A stretch of DNA of 64,000 nt from Pyrenula massariospora (Eukaryota > Ascomycota > Eurotiomycetes > Pyrenulales > Pyrenulaceae): positions 62,001 through 126,000 of the forward strand of contig JAGFMI010000025.1 of NCBI GenBank assembly GCA_021030905.1, read 5' to 3'. Shown here one piece after another: positions 47,099 to 59,717 of the stretch (position 1 is its first letter; every line of letters begins with the position of its first letter). Made by a program: the position numbers and the translations under genes. The notes under the pieces were generated by a model, which was not told the DNA's origin, ran no database searches, and saw nothing but the letters and a program-made list of their open reading frames with translations.

Positions 47099-49249
47099 TG
47101 TTCTGAGTGTCCGAATTCCTAGTGTATAACAGATCTTGATAACAAAGATGAGTTGTCAAGTCAAAGGAGCGCGGAAAGAACCCTTACAACCCAGAAGATT
47201 AGGTCGAGACCACGTGGGCTCAGGGTGTGGTACGGTGCCTGAAGACGAGTCCCCACTCGCTTGCCTCTCTGCGGGCGTGGACACGAGGGTTATCTTCATG
47301 GTCAATAACAAGGACTCTCGAAGGGGCCGTTTCCTGTGATAGACTCAACCCTTTCCTAATCTGTCTTGCACGTATGAACCAATCTCTCTGAGCGGTTCAG
47401 TAAACCCTAAAGAGCATCTCCATGGCCATCCCTGACCGTGATCGAACACCGACAAGCCATGTAAGGTAAGCTTTTCCATGTTGCGGCAACGCGCTGTGAT
47501 ACAAAATCGCCAAGCGGTTGGGTTGAGGTCGCATCTAGGGCCAGGCTTCTATGCGGCTGACAAAATGCTCGGCGCCTCAGTAAGGCAGGTGGGTCATGCA
47601 AGCACGAGTTGGCTGCAAGGGTCTTCCATAGTTGACGTTAGCTTTAACGAAAGATTTCTTCAGAGAATCATATCGACTTGCTCGGTGTCGTGCATTTGAG
47701 ACCGCCGTCCGTCGTGCAGTAGCCAAATCCTTATAAAAGCTTGCGTCATGAACGTGCGAGTTTGGAACGGATTGTCGTCGTCAACAATATTGTTACTGGT
47801 GTTCGAACTAGAGCCCCCACTCCTTCTATCCAGAGCTCCCAAAGATGCTGTACGTTCGGAGGAGCCAACAAGGATCGCTCTCCCACTCTTCAGAGGTCTC
47901 GTAACCTTGAAAACTCCTGCACGATGACCTGGGCAAAATGCAGATTCTACACTGTGCCTCTCGGCAATGGAGCCAAGACGGTACTGGTTCTGTAGTACGG
48001 GAGGATCGAGAGGCGTTGGCAACCCGCTGATCCAGTCGGCCCCCAAAGCCTATCATCCCTCTATTCCGATCCCTGTATTGCATCCTTCCTCCCAGGAATC
48101 ACAAAATTCGCCCTTGAAGAAATCGTCCCGACTTGAGCAAGCGATCTTCGACGAAAATTGCAGTTCTGGCGTGCCGAAGTCTAAAATTGGGGTGGCGTTG
48201 CGCAAGACAACATTTCATCTACGGCGTCACGTAACCATCAACGAGGCACGGCAGACCGAAATTCATCTAAAGCCAATGACAGCCACCGTTAGCTGCTCTC
48301 TAAAACGCCCTTCGTATGCAAGCGAGGCAAGGATGAGTATTGGTCATCCTACCTGCAAGACATAAACCCTGTCATACCACGTTGCTCGCCTACTGTCTAC
48401 TTCTGTTGGACGGCGCCCCTCCATTTGCCATGAGCGACACCATCCCCGTTTGAATTAACCTGTCGGCGACTTCCAAGAGCTCGCAGTCAATTCCCAAATG
48501 AGCAATGCCTTTGTTGGTCGATCAGGTTCTTCGGACCTTTTCATTGACCTGGAGGCATCAGCTATCTGGCCCCCTTGCGGAACCTTCAGCCTAGTTCCGT
48601 TTGCCCTCTCGTCGGCCAGCTAATAAGCGTTGTTTTGAACGATATCTTGGGCGAGTGGCCCCGAATGATCTTCGCGAACATCTCAACTACATGGAAAGGA
48701 GTCTGTAAAATATTCGAACAAGTCCCGATTGCAGCTCTGGATCATTGATTTCTAATGTTGAGCTGGATCTCGGGCAAATAACGTCTGAGAACAGGGACGA
48801 AAGAAGAAAGAATGGGATTATGGATAAGCTTCTACTCTCAAATGATCTCCCGGTTCTAGATCTGACTACGTATGGTAGTGGCCTCTGTGCCAAACCCCAG
48901 ATGGAAGTTTTCCCACAAGTACTCAGCGAACAAAGCAAAGCTAGCAATAATTGAAAACGCTTTGTAAACACCATACCAATGTCAATGCCAATGCCAATAC
49001 CTGTGAACGTCTAATGCGAGTGCAGCTACCCCCTACCCCCCCCTGAACCTATTCTGACCCTGATAATGCGAACCAAAAACTCCTCTTAAATCTATCCCAC
49101 CATATTTCGAGATGAAACGTAGAGATCTTGATCTAGCCATCACGACTCCAATTCCTTTCCGATCCAAATCTGAAACGATAAAGTCCAAACCATCAGGCTG
49201 AACTTCTCTACAAGAAGTTCGTCTACTTGCGTATTGCTGATGACCCTCC
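47099..49249. other. 2.2-kb interval, no gene recognised
   Basis: Frames on both strands at 47.66-48.37 kb overlap and carry no recognisable domain. A CGATC-containing tRNA-like B-box at about 47.44 kb does not fold into a tRNA. The last part is the 3' region of taf1. Confidence 0.4.
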
Positions 49250-52200
49250 CTAAGGTATCCCCGGCGGGGCACCCATGAAGCTCGCGTCGTTGAAACGGTT
49301 GGCGTCTTCTGGCTTAGCGGTGCCGTTGAGAAGCGGGCAGAGTCTTTTTAGAAAGTGAAATGTTAGCTATTGCTTGCCACGATGGAGCGGATGGGATCAG
49401 GTTAGTCGAGTAGCACTAATCATGGGCAAAGGAAATGGGGAGAGGGGGCAGGCAAAGAAATCTTGATTCGCAGCGCACTTAAGAGCCACGAAGGCCGATG
49501 TTCAAGTGACGCGACACCACATGCGAGAGCGAGAAAGTCATGGATCATGTCGGAGCCGGAGAGGACAAGACGCCATCAAGCAGGCCTCATAGCCCTCGAA
49601 AACGGCATATGTCCTGTTGCATCCCTTATGCCTCCGAAGGCATCCAACTCAGGCGAAGCTCTCTCTCGGGTTCAACATTTCCCAGCACAAATCACAAAGA
49701 AATTTCTTGTCACCATACTTTTTGTTTGTTTTGATATGTCCGACCTGTCCGCAGTTGGCACATTTCCTCGGCGTCGACTTGCCAACTTTCCCTCCTCCAC
49801 CAGCAGCAGCAGGGGACCCGACCGCGTCCGGAGAACCTGCTGGCTCTTTGCCTTTGGCTTTTTCGCGGGCGATACGACGATCTTTATTTTTGTAGAGGCG
49901 GTCGAGTTCCTCTAGGAGCCTGGCGGAGTTGAAGTTAGTGAATTGAAAAAGTTGAGTGGTGACTAGAACGTGATAAATACCGTTTCTTGTTGCGAGCGTC
50001 TTTTTCTTCGTCCCCGGTTGGAACAAGCTCGTTAATACTGGAAGAAAAAAATGTAAGCTCAAAACACCAGCACACCAAGCTCGAGACTCACTTAGTATTT
50101 GCGATTTCGATCTGGTGTTTCCGCCTCATGTATTGCTTAATAACAGCCGGGTTCGTGATAATTTCCTCCTTCATTTCTGTGGCTCCTGCTCTCCTCACCG
50201 ATCTCTTGATTCGCAGCACCTTCCGTGCATTCTGACTTAAACTACTAATTCGACTCATCATGTCCTCGTCTCTGGAGTCTCTCCAGGCAGCAGGAGTTGC
50301 AGATTCTGTCTGAGGAGTGGGCTTGTCTCTGTATCCGCCAGCCGCATCAGCCTCCTCCTCCTCATCTTCGGTATCCGAAGGTTCTACAGCTGATGATAAT
50401 GCTGCCCTCTGACGGTTCCACACATCTCGAAGAGCTTGTTGATATTCTCGGTCTTGCTTAGCAACGTTGTAGCCATGCCCCCCAAGTTCTTTTTGAGCCT
50501 CCATCTTATCAGCTGCACTTTCGCCTTGCGCCTTGAAGCCACCTTTCATCGAGGTCTTAATCATGCTGAAAGCTTCACCTCGGCCTGATGGGTCGCCTTT
50601 GCCAAACACCGCAATCATCGCCTTGTGTGCGGCAGCCTGGGCAAAGTTCTTGGATGTATTCCAAGGTGCGAGTTGTTTTTCTAAAACTTGTTCGCTGTCT
50701 TTTTCGTCCTTTTCATCATCAGAATCGGAATCATCCTGAACACCAGCATCCTGCAGATATTGCTGGCCAACTTGCATAGATTCCAGAAGACAGACATCCT
50801 CCGGCCGGACTAGGGACTGCACAGAGTCTTCTGCAGGTACGAGCTCTCCGTCACGCATTTCCCATTCCTTATGCTCTTTAGAGAATTTCAAAAATTCTTT
50901 CATCTTCTGCCGATTTTGCATATCTGAAGTGTCAGGGAAATGCTTAGTGACATCTTCAACGCGAAGTCTGTTCGTCTTCTTCTTGCGTAAAATCCGGAAT
51001 GATATCATCTTAAGGCGATTCTTTGCCGCTGTGGTTACCTTTCGAGAATGGGGGCCTGGAACCTCCACCGAGGGAAATTCCTGCCCAACGGTATACACAT
51101 GATCGACGTTTCGCAGGTAATATTGAGTGCCACCAGCCCCAGTGTAGGCTTTCAGTAAGAGGAAATCATGATTCTTTGGTGCATGTTCGAACACAGGCGC
51201 CCGATACATGGCGTTGTAGAGGGCAGAGACTGTTTCTCCTGGATCGATGTGACCGAATCTATGGAATGGACTCTTGTCTTCTGGTAGAAGAACATGGGTT
51301 TCGCCGACCGGCAACTTTGGACGCTCATGATCATCCTGATCTTTACGTCGGTAGTAATTTATGATCCGGGAGCCCATACCAGTCTGCGACATCATCATCG
51401 GATACTCTTCGGAATACTCAAGTAGCATCGCCGTCGAATTGTCATTTAACCCAAGATTCTCACAAGTACTATATATTTCTTTGAAACTCTTCTTCCCCTT
51501 TAAGTGCTTTTTCTTCGTGTGATGAGGCTTGGTCAAAGCAAATGGGAGATATCGAGTAAATGCAGTTTGCTTTCGGTGCCAAGTACGGGCCTCCTGGGTA
51601 CTAAGTTTTACTTGATAGTAGGGGAATTGCAACTTGATGGCAGGTGCAGAATGCTCAACCGTGAGATTACCAAGAGTACTCCGAACTTTGTTTTGGTGAT
51701 TCTGCTTGAGCATTTCGTACTCTTGGTCATTCGAGTAATTGAAACGCTCAAGGAGCTTCTCTTTAATAGTTTTTGGAGCCTTGCGCTCGGCTGCCTGAAT
51801 TTGTTGTGCTTCGGGTTGAATTTCCTCGAGCAAAAGATGAGAATCATTCAAGTCTAGGACGGCGCGTCGGGCAATCTCGAGGGTCATGCCTTCCGGGTCA
51901 TCAAAAGACGGCACGTCAAAATGATGGAGAGATACGATGTCGTGTGGGTCCATCCCAAGCTTTCGTTTTTTCACAGGTTGAGAAAATTCCAAGTCATCCT
52001 CCCCAAAGAGCTCGTCATCTTCTGAGAGATGAATGCGAATCTGCGGTTCTTCTTCTTCCTGCGCATATTCACAAGCTTCTGAAAGGGTATCAAAATCTGC
52101 ACAGAGCACGTTCAGATCTTGCATCGTTACGCCTCCTGGAAGAACTTCTTCAGGATCTAATTCACTATCGGAAGTCACCTGCATTTGATGCTCCGCAGCT

Positions 52201-53054
52201 TGGTTGACATCGGTCTGGATCGAATGACCAAGCTCGGACTCCCACTGCCTCTTACTAGGGATCAATGTAGAATTGAACTGAGCTTTTTGGTCCAGCCCAA
52301 GATCCAGGGCAACCTTCGTAGGCTTCACAGGTTTTGGAGGTTTTGGAGGCTTCTTCCCGTACGCCCCTCGAGACTTTGGTGCCATCCATTTGGTCCATTT
52401 TGGTGGCTTATCCGGATCGTAGTCTGGGATGAGAAGTTTTAAATGCTGGATGTCATTTTCCCGCATGGTGGCCGGCCGCTCTTCTCCAACCTGTTTGAAG
52501 AGATTCTGCTGCTCCATGTATCTCTCTCGTTCTTTTAAAGTTAAGAAGACGGGTTCTGTATCGACGTGGCGGGACATGACTGGGCTCAAGTTGTCCTGCG
52601 AGGGACTCTGAGCCCCATTCTGCTGATGTGTCCCAAATGCACCTTCATCCATATCATTGTCGCCAAATAAATCCTCATCATCTTCGTCAAGTAAGTCGCC
52701 TGCTCTAGCTGCCGTCTGAATTCCACTGAGAAGCTGAGAGCCTGAGGGGGGCTGAACCGGCCCTCCTTCCATCTCCTCATCCGCAAGATCATTATCACTG
52801 ATGTCTTCGTAGTCGACGGCATCGTCAGCCTTTTCTCCAGCCTCTAAGGGACGATCATTGATCGTTTGAATAGTGTTGAAATCCACGTTGTCTCCCATCT
52901 CCTGAGAGAAATCTTCGCCAGTCAGGAAGGACGACAAAAGGTCACCAGCTGGAGAGTCTGCGGCAGGGGTGAAGGAAGAGGATTGGGACGGTTGCGCATT
53001 TTCAGCTGATGTGTAACCGTTTGCCACGGGCGAGGTCTGAAATGAAGGAGCCAT
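49250..53054 (-). CDS. taf1: TAF1, largest subunit of TFIID
   Basis: Four exons: 53054-50092, 50037-49981, 49919-49719 and 49343-49250; 1104 residues, like yeast Taf1 (no bromodomains). TAF1 scaffolds TFIID at core promoters. An acidic N-terminal region (about 60-150, DEDDEDLFGD) resembles the TBP-binding TAND. The central DUF3591 domain includes QFPYYQVKLSTQEARTWHR, GSRIINYYRRKD, FGHIDPGETVSALYNAMYRA and TGAGGTQYYLRNVD. The C-terminal zinc knuckle (C1060-x2-C1063-x4-H1068-x7-C1076) is completed by the last exon, LCPLLNG. Introns are 54, 61 and 375 nt; the last (49718-49344) splits the Lys codon inside the knuckle and has a GCTAAC branch point. The last exon (31 codons including the stop) fits the family end. 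Confidence 0.95.
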
Positions 53055-55140
53055 GGCGAATTCGAGGTAAGGTCAAGGAGAAAGGAAACTGCTCGGCGCT
53101 GCCTGGTGGTGACGGCGACCCATCCAGGCAGCAGGAAGAGGGAAGGTGCCGCTCTGGAAAGAAATCGAGAGATTAGACCAAGGCTGTCACATTTTCCGAC
53201 GTGATTATCGTGTAGGGCAGACCAAAGACAAGCGCGCGGTCCAGCCTTTTCAAGTGGTCGTAGGTCGGAATGTCTGCGTCTTGTGGAATCTCCGCTGCTT
53301 AGAGGTGGTGCACGTGCCACACGATGATGCCAAGACATGTGAAGAGCAACAACGCCTTGGCGCGCACGCTCCTCTTTCCCCCATCCCTCAGTCTTCATTT
53401 CTTTTGAGCACGTATATATGTGGCTGCTCCAATACCTAGCCATATGTCAATGCCAAGAAGACATCAATTTTTTGAGAAGTTCGTAATCTATCATCTTGTG
53501 TTTAAACAGTCGCCAGACTTTGGCTACTATACATATTTTGTGCAAACGAAAGGTTGAAAAAAGGTGAGCAATTTGCCGGAGAACAATTGGCAAGATGTAC
53601 GGTGGTCCCAAAATCCTGTGGCAGGATCAGGGCCTAGTTCCGTATGGTCCATACCATATCGCGTTGAGCGAGTCTCGGGGTCGGGTGGTTTCTTCGACGC
53701 CGACAAAAGAGGGGATTACAGTAAGGTTAAAGCTTTATGTAACCTTGCTAACGTGACCTTTTAAATATGTAATCTTTCTTCAGGCGATTGTCTTGGGAGC
53801 TTCCGACGAAAGGCGACAGGCCGGCTGGCGCTCTACCTCTCTACCGGAAGGGTTGACCCTATGGCCCAGAGTCCCTTCGTCATAGCGGGAGAATGACGAC
53901 CAAAAATGCGCGCGCTCCGTTCCTGACGCACTCACCACATCACGCTGCTCTAAGCGGATGACCACATGTGACACGCTGGTATCTTCCCCTCAATCTTCCT
54001 TGCGCCCTCTAGGAACATACTATCTGGGGCGGCATTATCCCTGGTGCTTTGAAGACCAGCCAATGGCACTGAGCTTGAGTTACGGCCGTCCGCCTTGTGT
54101 TACTGCTTTACACTATTCTATGGTGAGCCTTTTCACCCTATCCATAGAAAACCAGAACAGATATCGGTAGATATCACCGCACTTAAAGCAATCCTAGGCT
54201 CCCTATTGACATCGACCACATGCCAAGGTTGTAAAGAAAACTTTCTAGTACTTTGATTGAGCGTATAGTCCTTAGTGCAGGGGCCATGCTGTCATCCTTA
54301 GCGCAGGTGGAACGATGACTATCTGAAGATTTTTACGGTTTCAAGTCTGACGCAGGGGGGAAGGGGGACCAGAGGTTTGGGTACGAGATTACTGTTCGGG
54401 CTGTTCGGGCTATTCGGACTGTAACGAAGTGACCTGTAGATGCGTGGACGAGGTCTAGACACGAGAGAGGTGGTGACGTTGACGTGAACGTACTAGGTTT
54501 CGGTGTGGTGTCTGCAGTGGAGCGGTAGGAAAATGGTAGGAACGTTGGCATGGTAACGGCGAGTATTAGGGTCATGCCGGTGCTTGGGTACAAGCGGATT
54601 GTGGAAGTGATGGATCTCGAGGCTTTTGGATGATTGGCGTCAATTATATCGGAGAAGTGAGGGATACGACGCAATGGTACCCGGAGTTAGGGAAGAGACT
54701 AAGAGTATCTTATGACTAGAGGAGGTAGTGAGATCAAGAAGGATGTGGAGATGTTGAAGAGGTTAGGCTTAAAGGATGTGCGGCGGAGAAGGATGAGGTA
54801 GGATGATCTGGTCGTAATGGATGCCCAGAAACGGGATTTATGCACAGGGCCTTTGAGATAGAGAGAAGGTCTGGTGTGGTGGGAAGGGAAAGTGGGGCAT
54901 TTGGAGGACTCTGAATATCGAAGACTTACTCCTGAGCTGAAACGTGTTGGTCTCGCGACATCTTCAAAAGACTGGTTCTAGAATCGAAGTGTGAGGTGTG
55001 AACACGGTATGAATGTGAGCGCCAAAAATTTCTGCGCCAGAATCTTCAATTCAGTATCTTCAGCCACCGCTCAACCGATCAAAGACGGCACTACCCAGAG
55101 TAAACGACCTGGTAATACAGCGCCGCCAAGGCGACTTGCG
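53055..55140. other. 2.1-kb interval upstream of taf1, no gene recognised
   Basis: The first 400 bases are the taf1 promoter and contain a pyrimidine-rich leader. Further on only short frames occur; 54.3-54.9 kb is purine-rich on the plus strand with a small CTGTTCGGG-type repeat at about 54393-54420. No RNA gene is seen. Confidence 0.4.
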
Positions 55141-55946
55141 CTACATCATCGTCAGCATGACCAACACCAGCTCAATAATCGCAATCCACATACCGCTAAC
55201 AAGCGTCAACACAAACCCCATCACCGTAAATACGGTCTGGAGTTCGCCTCCCCTGACACACCATACGATTGACACAACAATGATCGCCACGGTCGCCGCA
55301 ATGCCGAACAAAGCGAGCTTGTCGGCCCAGAGTCCTTCCACAAATTGCAAGCCTACGCGTCGGCTGTCGTCCGCGTCGAAGCTCGCAAACCAGTCCACCC
55401 ATAGGTGCTCCGGATGCAGTTCGTCCGGATGATGGTACGCGAAGCGGAACTCCTTGAGATCAGGCGCGTCCTTCGCATCGAGCTGTAGGGGGATCCCATT
55501 TGGACTGAACTGTCCTTAGTCAGTTAAAACAGGCCATCGTCAAGCTCCCAGCACAACCACATTCAAGCCTGGGCCGAAGTTAATATTGGCATATCTCGAC
55601 TTACCGACACAGGCATAACGCTTTTGACGTGCTTGAAACTCAGGATCCGCTCCCACGGCGGCTGCACGTCGAAGCGGAACGTGTCGCGGATGTCCCGCCA
55701 GAGCTCGCAGTCATTGATCCGGTGCGGGTGGAAGCGTACTTCCGCAGAGGAGTAGCGGTGCGAGAACGTGCGGTGCACACAAACGAGGAGCCGCACCTCA
55801 CTTCTGCGACGTGGGGAGCGGTCTCGAGGCGGCGGCCTTTCGGGGAGAGAGTAGCCGCGCTGGTTTGAGGAGCGCTTCTTTCGTGAAGGCGTTGATGGGG
55901 CTTGGCCGCGAGGAGGAGATGGCGATGGAGTGCCTCGGCGGGACAT
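55141..55946 (-). CDS. Hypothetical two-helix membrane protein
   Basis: Two exons: 55946-55605 and 55509-55141; 236 residues. The 95-nt intron has a CTGACTAAG branch region, and the AG at GGACAG is the acceptor that keeps the frame. I do not name a family, though the protein looks conserved in style: a disordered Pro/Arg/Ser N-terminus (1-45), a globular part (e.g. HRINDCELWRDIRDTF, HLWVDWFASF), then two C-terminal helices (LALFGIAATVAIIVVSIVWC and LQTVFTVMGFVLTLVSGMW). The N-terminus is probably cytosolic and the protein endomembrane-resident. Function is unknown. Confidence 0.8.
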
Positions 55947-56570
55947 TGCGATGTTGAGGGGGGATTTTCTTTCTTTTTCTGTTCCAGCAGTGAAGCCAGT
56001 TTTGAGATTTCAAGGTCAACGATATCTGCTGCTCACATTTCGAACCCTCGGATGAATGAATTCGGTTGGTAAATTCCTTTCAGATGCTTGTATTAGTCGG
56101 TGTCTGTCCTGCTTCGACACTTGTCTGTAACATAGAGAATCATAGCGTCAGGTCGGTAAACGACGGGGTAATATCTCTGGTCTTCAACATCACGTTTGCC
56201 ATTGCGATCAACGTTGTGGAAGCAGTCCTATTCGAATCCTATCAATCACGTTATCCAAATATAGTGCTGTAAGCAATTATTTGCTTGGTTGGTTGCAGTT
56301 GGGTCACCATTGTTAGGTATATGATTCGCGTGAAGAGCTGAAGAAGCGGCTCACGCGATTTAGAGTGACAAGCCGCGCGCGTATCTGTGTAGTTCATCTT
56401 GGCGGCCAAGGATCCGTTTCTTGACCAGCGTCGGAAGTCTATTGCCGAAAACACCTGCATCTTTGACGCCTGCTTAGTAGCACTAGACGACGTTACACTC
56501 GCCATCCAAATGCCTCGGTGACGTTCATGGTCTGATCTATTCTCTCCAATCCCACGTGTGGTCACCTATT
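55947..56570. other. Divergent intergenic region
   Basis: The 624 bases between the start codons of the two membrane-protein genes hold both promoters. Short frames only. Confidence 0.4.
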
Positions 56571-57130
56571 ATGAATCTCGCACGCTTACTCTCTTTCTTT
56601 ATTCTCGTCATCTGCTCCTCCGTCCTTGCTGCAAGAAGTGGGTATCCGGTCTTTGTCCGCGTGCCGACGAAGAAAACTCTTTCTCCTCTTCCTTCTTGCT
56701 GACCTTCTCTAATGTACACCTTGCAGACGTCCCTACCTCATTCTGCAAATGCGTCTGCCGCGGCAATAGCACCATCATTCCGCTCGACTCCCCACCTCCC
56801 CAGCCCTCCTCGTCCTCCAAATCCCCGCTCCTCCTTTCCCGCGCATCGAATTCCTCCCATCGACCGCTGACGTGTACGTCCTGCAACCGCGCATTCTGTC
56901 TTGACTACAAGCTGCCGATATGCAAAGATGTGAGGGAGGAAGACATTTTCACAACGTGTTTCCAGAGAGATAGTCTGAAAGATGAGCTTGTTGTTGTGAT
57001 ATTCATTGTGGCTACTGGTGGCTTGCTCGGCTGGGCTGTGTTGAAGCCGTGGGTTGAGAGGGTGAGGGAGCATGGGAGAGAGAGGGGAGGTCATGGTGGG
57101 TTGGGGAGTCGTGACGGTGGTAGCCGATGA
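56571..57130 (+). CDS. Small Cys-rich type I membrane protein
   Basis: Two exons: 56571-56637 and 56727-57130; 156 residues. The 89-nt intron (GTGGGT donor, CTAATG branch) joins a signal peptide (LARLLSFFILVICSSVLAA) to FCKCVCRGNSTIIPL. The mature part has eight cysteines, in FCKCVC, CTSCNRAFC, PICK and TTCF, then RDSLKDE and one transmembrane helix (VVVIFIVATGGLLGWAV) followed by a short basic tail. It looks like a secretory-pathway membrane protein stabilised by disulphides. The pattern suggests a conserved fungal family, but I cannot name its function. Without splicing, the frame lacks the signal peptide. Confidence 0.78.
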
Positions 57131-59717
57131 AGAGCAACCAAGAGCGGGTACTGTGTCTAACCGAAGCTTGTACCGCATTTTGCCGAAAGATATGGGATTG
57201 GTGTTTGAGAAGCGGCGCTGTGTCGGATGCATGAACTACGCTTTATGATGACAAACGCTGTGGGCTCCAACTTCTACGGTTGTCCATTAACGAGGTCCTC
57301 GCATTACGAGATGTCATATTCGACACTGGCATCACGTCTTGAGGGGATGATGCAGCTTTAGTCGGTTGGGGCCCTGAACCGCTAAATACGATTTCTAGGA
57401 ATCGCGTCCTCGTACGAAATATGCAAGTTACATCCAAAGCAGCTACCGGATTGCGATCCGAAGTCCGGTCATCCTCGCCAACAATTGTGCTCTGAATCCT
57501 GTGCTCGTGGTCGGTATTCCTCACAAAAACCAATCTTTTCCAAGCACCTTCGCTAGCTGGCGAAAATATCTGCCCATCATCTCTGCTGCACCGAGCGGCT
57601 TCGTCTCCCTCTCATTCGCTGCCACCAGCCAACAAAATCTCCTTTATGCGGTCCTGGAAGTGATGCACTCAACCGAGCCACAGCCTCGACATACTTCTTT
57701 TAGCAGTTCTTCGCCACTACTCCGTCTGATCCTCTCTCTAAAGCCTACAGAAAAAGGAAATGCGGCCGTGCTCCTCAAAAGGACCGCCATTTGCGAGCAC
57801 CATTTTATCCTCCTGGAAGAAACCACCAATTACCTCCTAGTCCTACGTCAACCGCTCGTCGATAAAAACACGGGGCGTTTTTCCGAGTTCCATGACTCTC
57901 GCGACAGCCTTTGAACTCAGGGAGGGACGTCGCCAGTTGCCCACAGTCCCACCATCAAAAGCTCAGAACATTATTACAGACCCGCCGTTAATAATACTTC
58001 AGCACTAAAGAACCTATGGCGCCTATTGCGCTGTACCCAAAGATTACCGACGGTTTCTCCGTCTCGCAATCACCACCTCACTTGAACTATCCTATGTGTA
58101 TCAACAGACCTGCGCGTCACCTGTTACAACTTATCTACCATTTTACGAGCTTAGTATCCGTTTGTTTGTATCGAGGTAGGATAACGAGGAAGCGCTCCTC
58201 TCCAATCCAGTCGTAGACGGGTAACATATCCCCGATTCGAGGAGACAGGGAGAGATCCTAACGACTGGAGGGAGTTCAATGATAGAAAATGAAGATTGGG
58301 AGCATTAACTTTCTTCTTTGGGGTTGCAGTCATAGGGACGGGCTATGTGATAGAACGTGATACCACGTAGGATCTTAGAATAGAGTAGTAGTATGTTTGT
58401 TGGGATGAACAAAGGAACAAGATACCTGACGAACGGCTTACTACCACATAGAGGGGTACACGCATATCCAAGTCAATGTATGCTCGCGTCCAGGTCAAAA
58501 GATGGCTTCAACGACTCACGACTATGCTATCCGTCTATCTAGCACAAGTTGGAATTGTCTCCGGCTAAAGATTCCAATCCTTTCCAAGCGTGTTCACGAA
58601 TGTCTAGAAGTATGTCAATTAACCCACTCTGTAACATCCGCCCCTCCATTAACTACCTAGAATGAAGGTACCTTAATCACTACCATCTCCCTCACCCCCT
58701 TAACGACAATCTTTATCCTAGTTTCACAGAGGCGAAGTCTATCAGTGTCTGTCAGTGTCAGCCTCATTCCTCCAAGCACCAGCCTCCCCTGCTAATGCAC
58801 GCAGGATTCGAGAGAATCTAACTCTCCACCCACACTCCCACCCCCATGTTTCACAATAACCCCGAAAAAGCCGTTCTGCCGTTTATCACCTACCCTAACG
58901 TGTCCCTCGGCATAGTCCGGTTTCACCCTCATCTCGGATCTACCCCAAGGCCCCATGCAATATGCGTAAAAACCCTACTCATATGATCACCATAGATAAA
59001 TGAACCATGAATCTTGCGATGGCCAGAAACGGAACTAAGTTCTCCACGCTATACTCGATCTGGGGGTCATTCCGTTCCCGAGGCTCGGGGTCGCCGCTCG
59101 GGTCGCTGCTGCACGTGACTTTGTCTTCTACTACTCTGGACTGCTCAGGTCATGGGTAAGGCACAGTGTGTATGCAGATTCGGAATTCGAGCCGGGTTAT
59201 GGGATGGGGAGGTCGGCCTAGTTACCTAGTAGCTAGGGTCTTTTAGCTTGCACGGCGAAGTATGTATACTTCGGGTTCGGCCGGCAGTCATGCTGATTTT
59301 CTTCGGCATACACGAGGTTTGAAAATTGAGACAGCCGGCATGTCGTCAAGGTAGTGTATTTACAAGGGTTTCAAACTCATCTCACCATCCTTTTCACAAC
59401 TATACTCAGGCCAGGCGGACATGCTGTTCCTGATCTGCGGGACGATTGCTGGCGTGCTGTGATTCTGCATGTGCGGCTCTCCCCTCCTTAGTTCTGCTAG
59501 AATCCTTGCGCAGCGGACGTGGAGCGGGTAGGTGTATCTAATCAAGTCATGAGCATTGAGTAAGCCGCAGATAGCACTTAGTGAAGATTCCAGAATCAGA
59601 TGCAACAATTTGGCATTTCGAAAAGGGTATCATCAATCTGACCCGTAAACATCCCATCCCATCTCGATTAGATGAAGAATCAAGATCCCTAGACACCAAA
59701 CCTCTTACACGCAATGG
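57131..59717. other. 2.6-kb interval, no secure gene
   Basis: A plus frame (57501-57914) is open for 137 codons but has no suitable ATG, and overlaps minus frames with the same defect. From 57.9 to 59.6 kb the DNA is AT-rich with no frame over about 80 codons. No tRNA or repeat is recognised. Confidence 0.4.

Noticed and set aside
47430-47460. tRNA B-box-like sequence (GTTCGATC on the minus strand)
   Set aside because: The T-arm cannot pair properly and no acceptor or anticodon arm can be found around it.
57501-57914. 137-codon plus frame between the Cys-rich gene and the NDT80-type gene
   Set aside because: It has no suitable ATG, no clear upstream exon and no family match; minus frames over the same bases are equally open.
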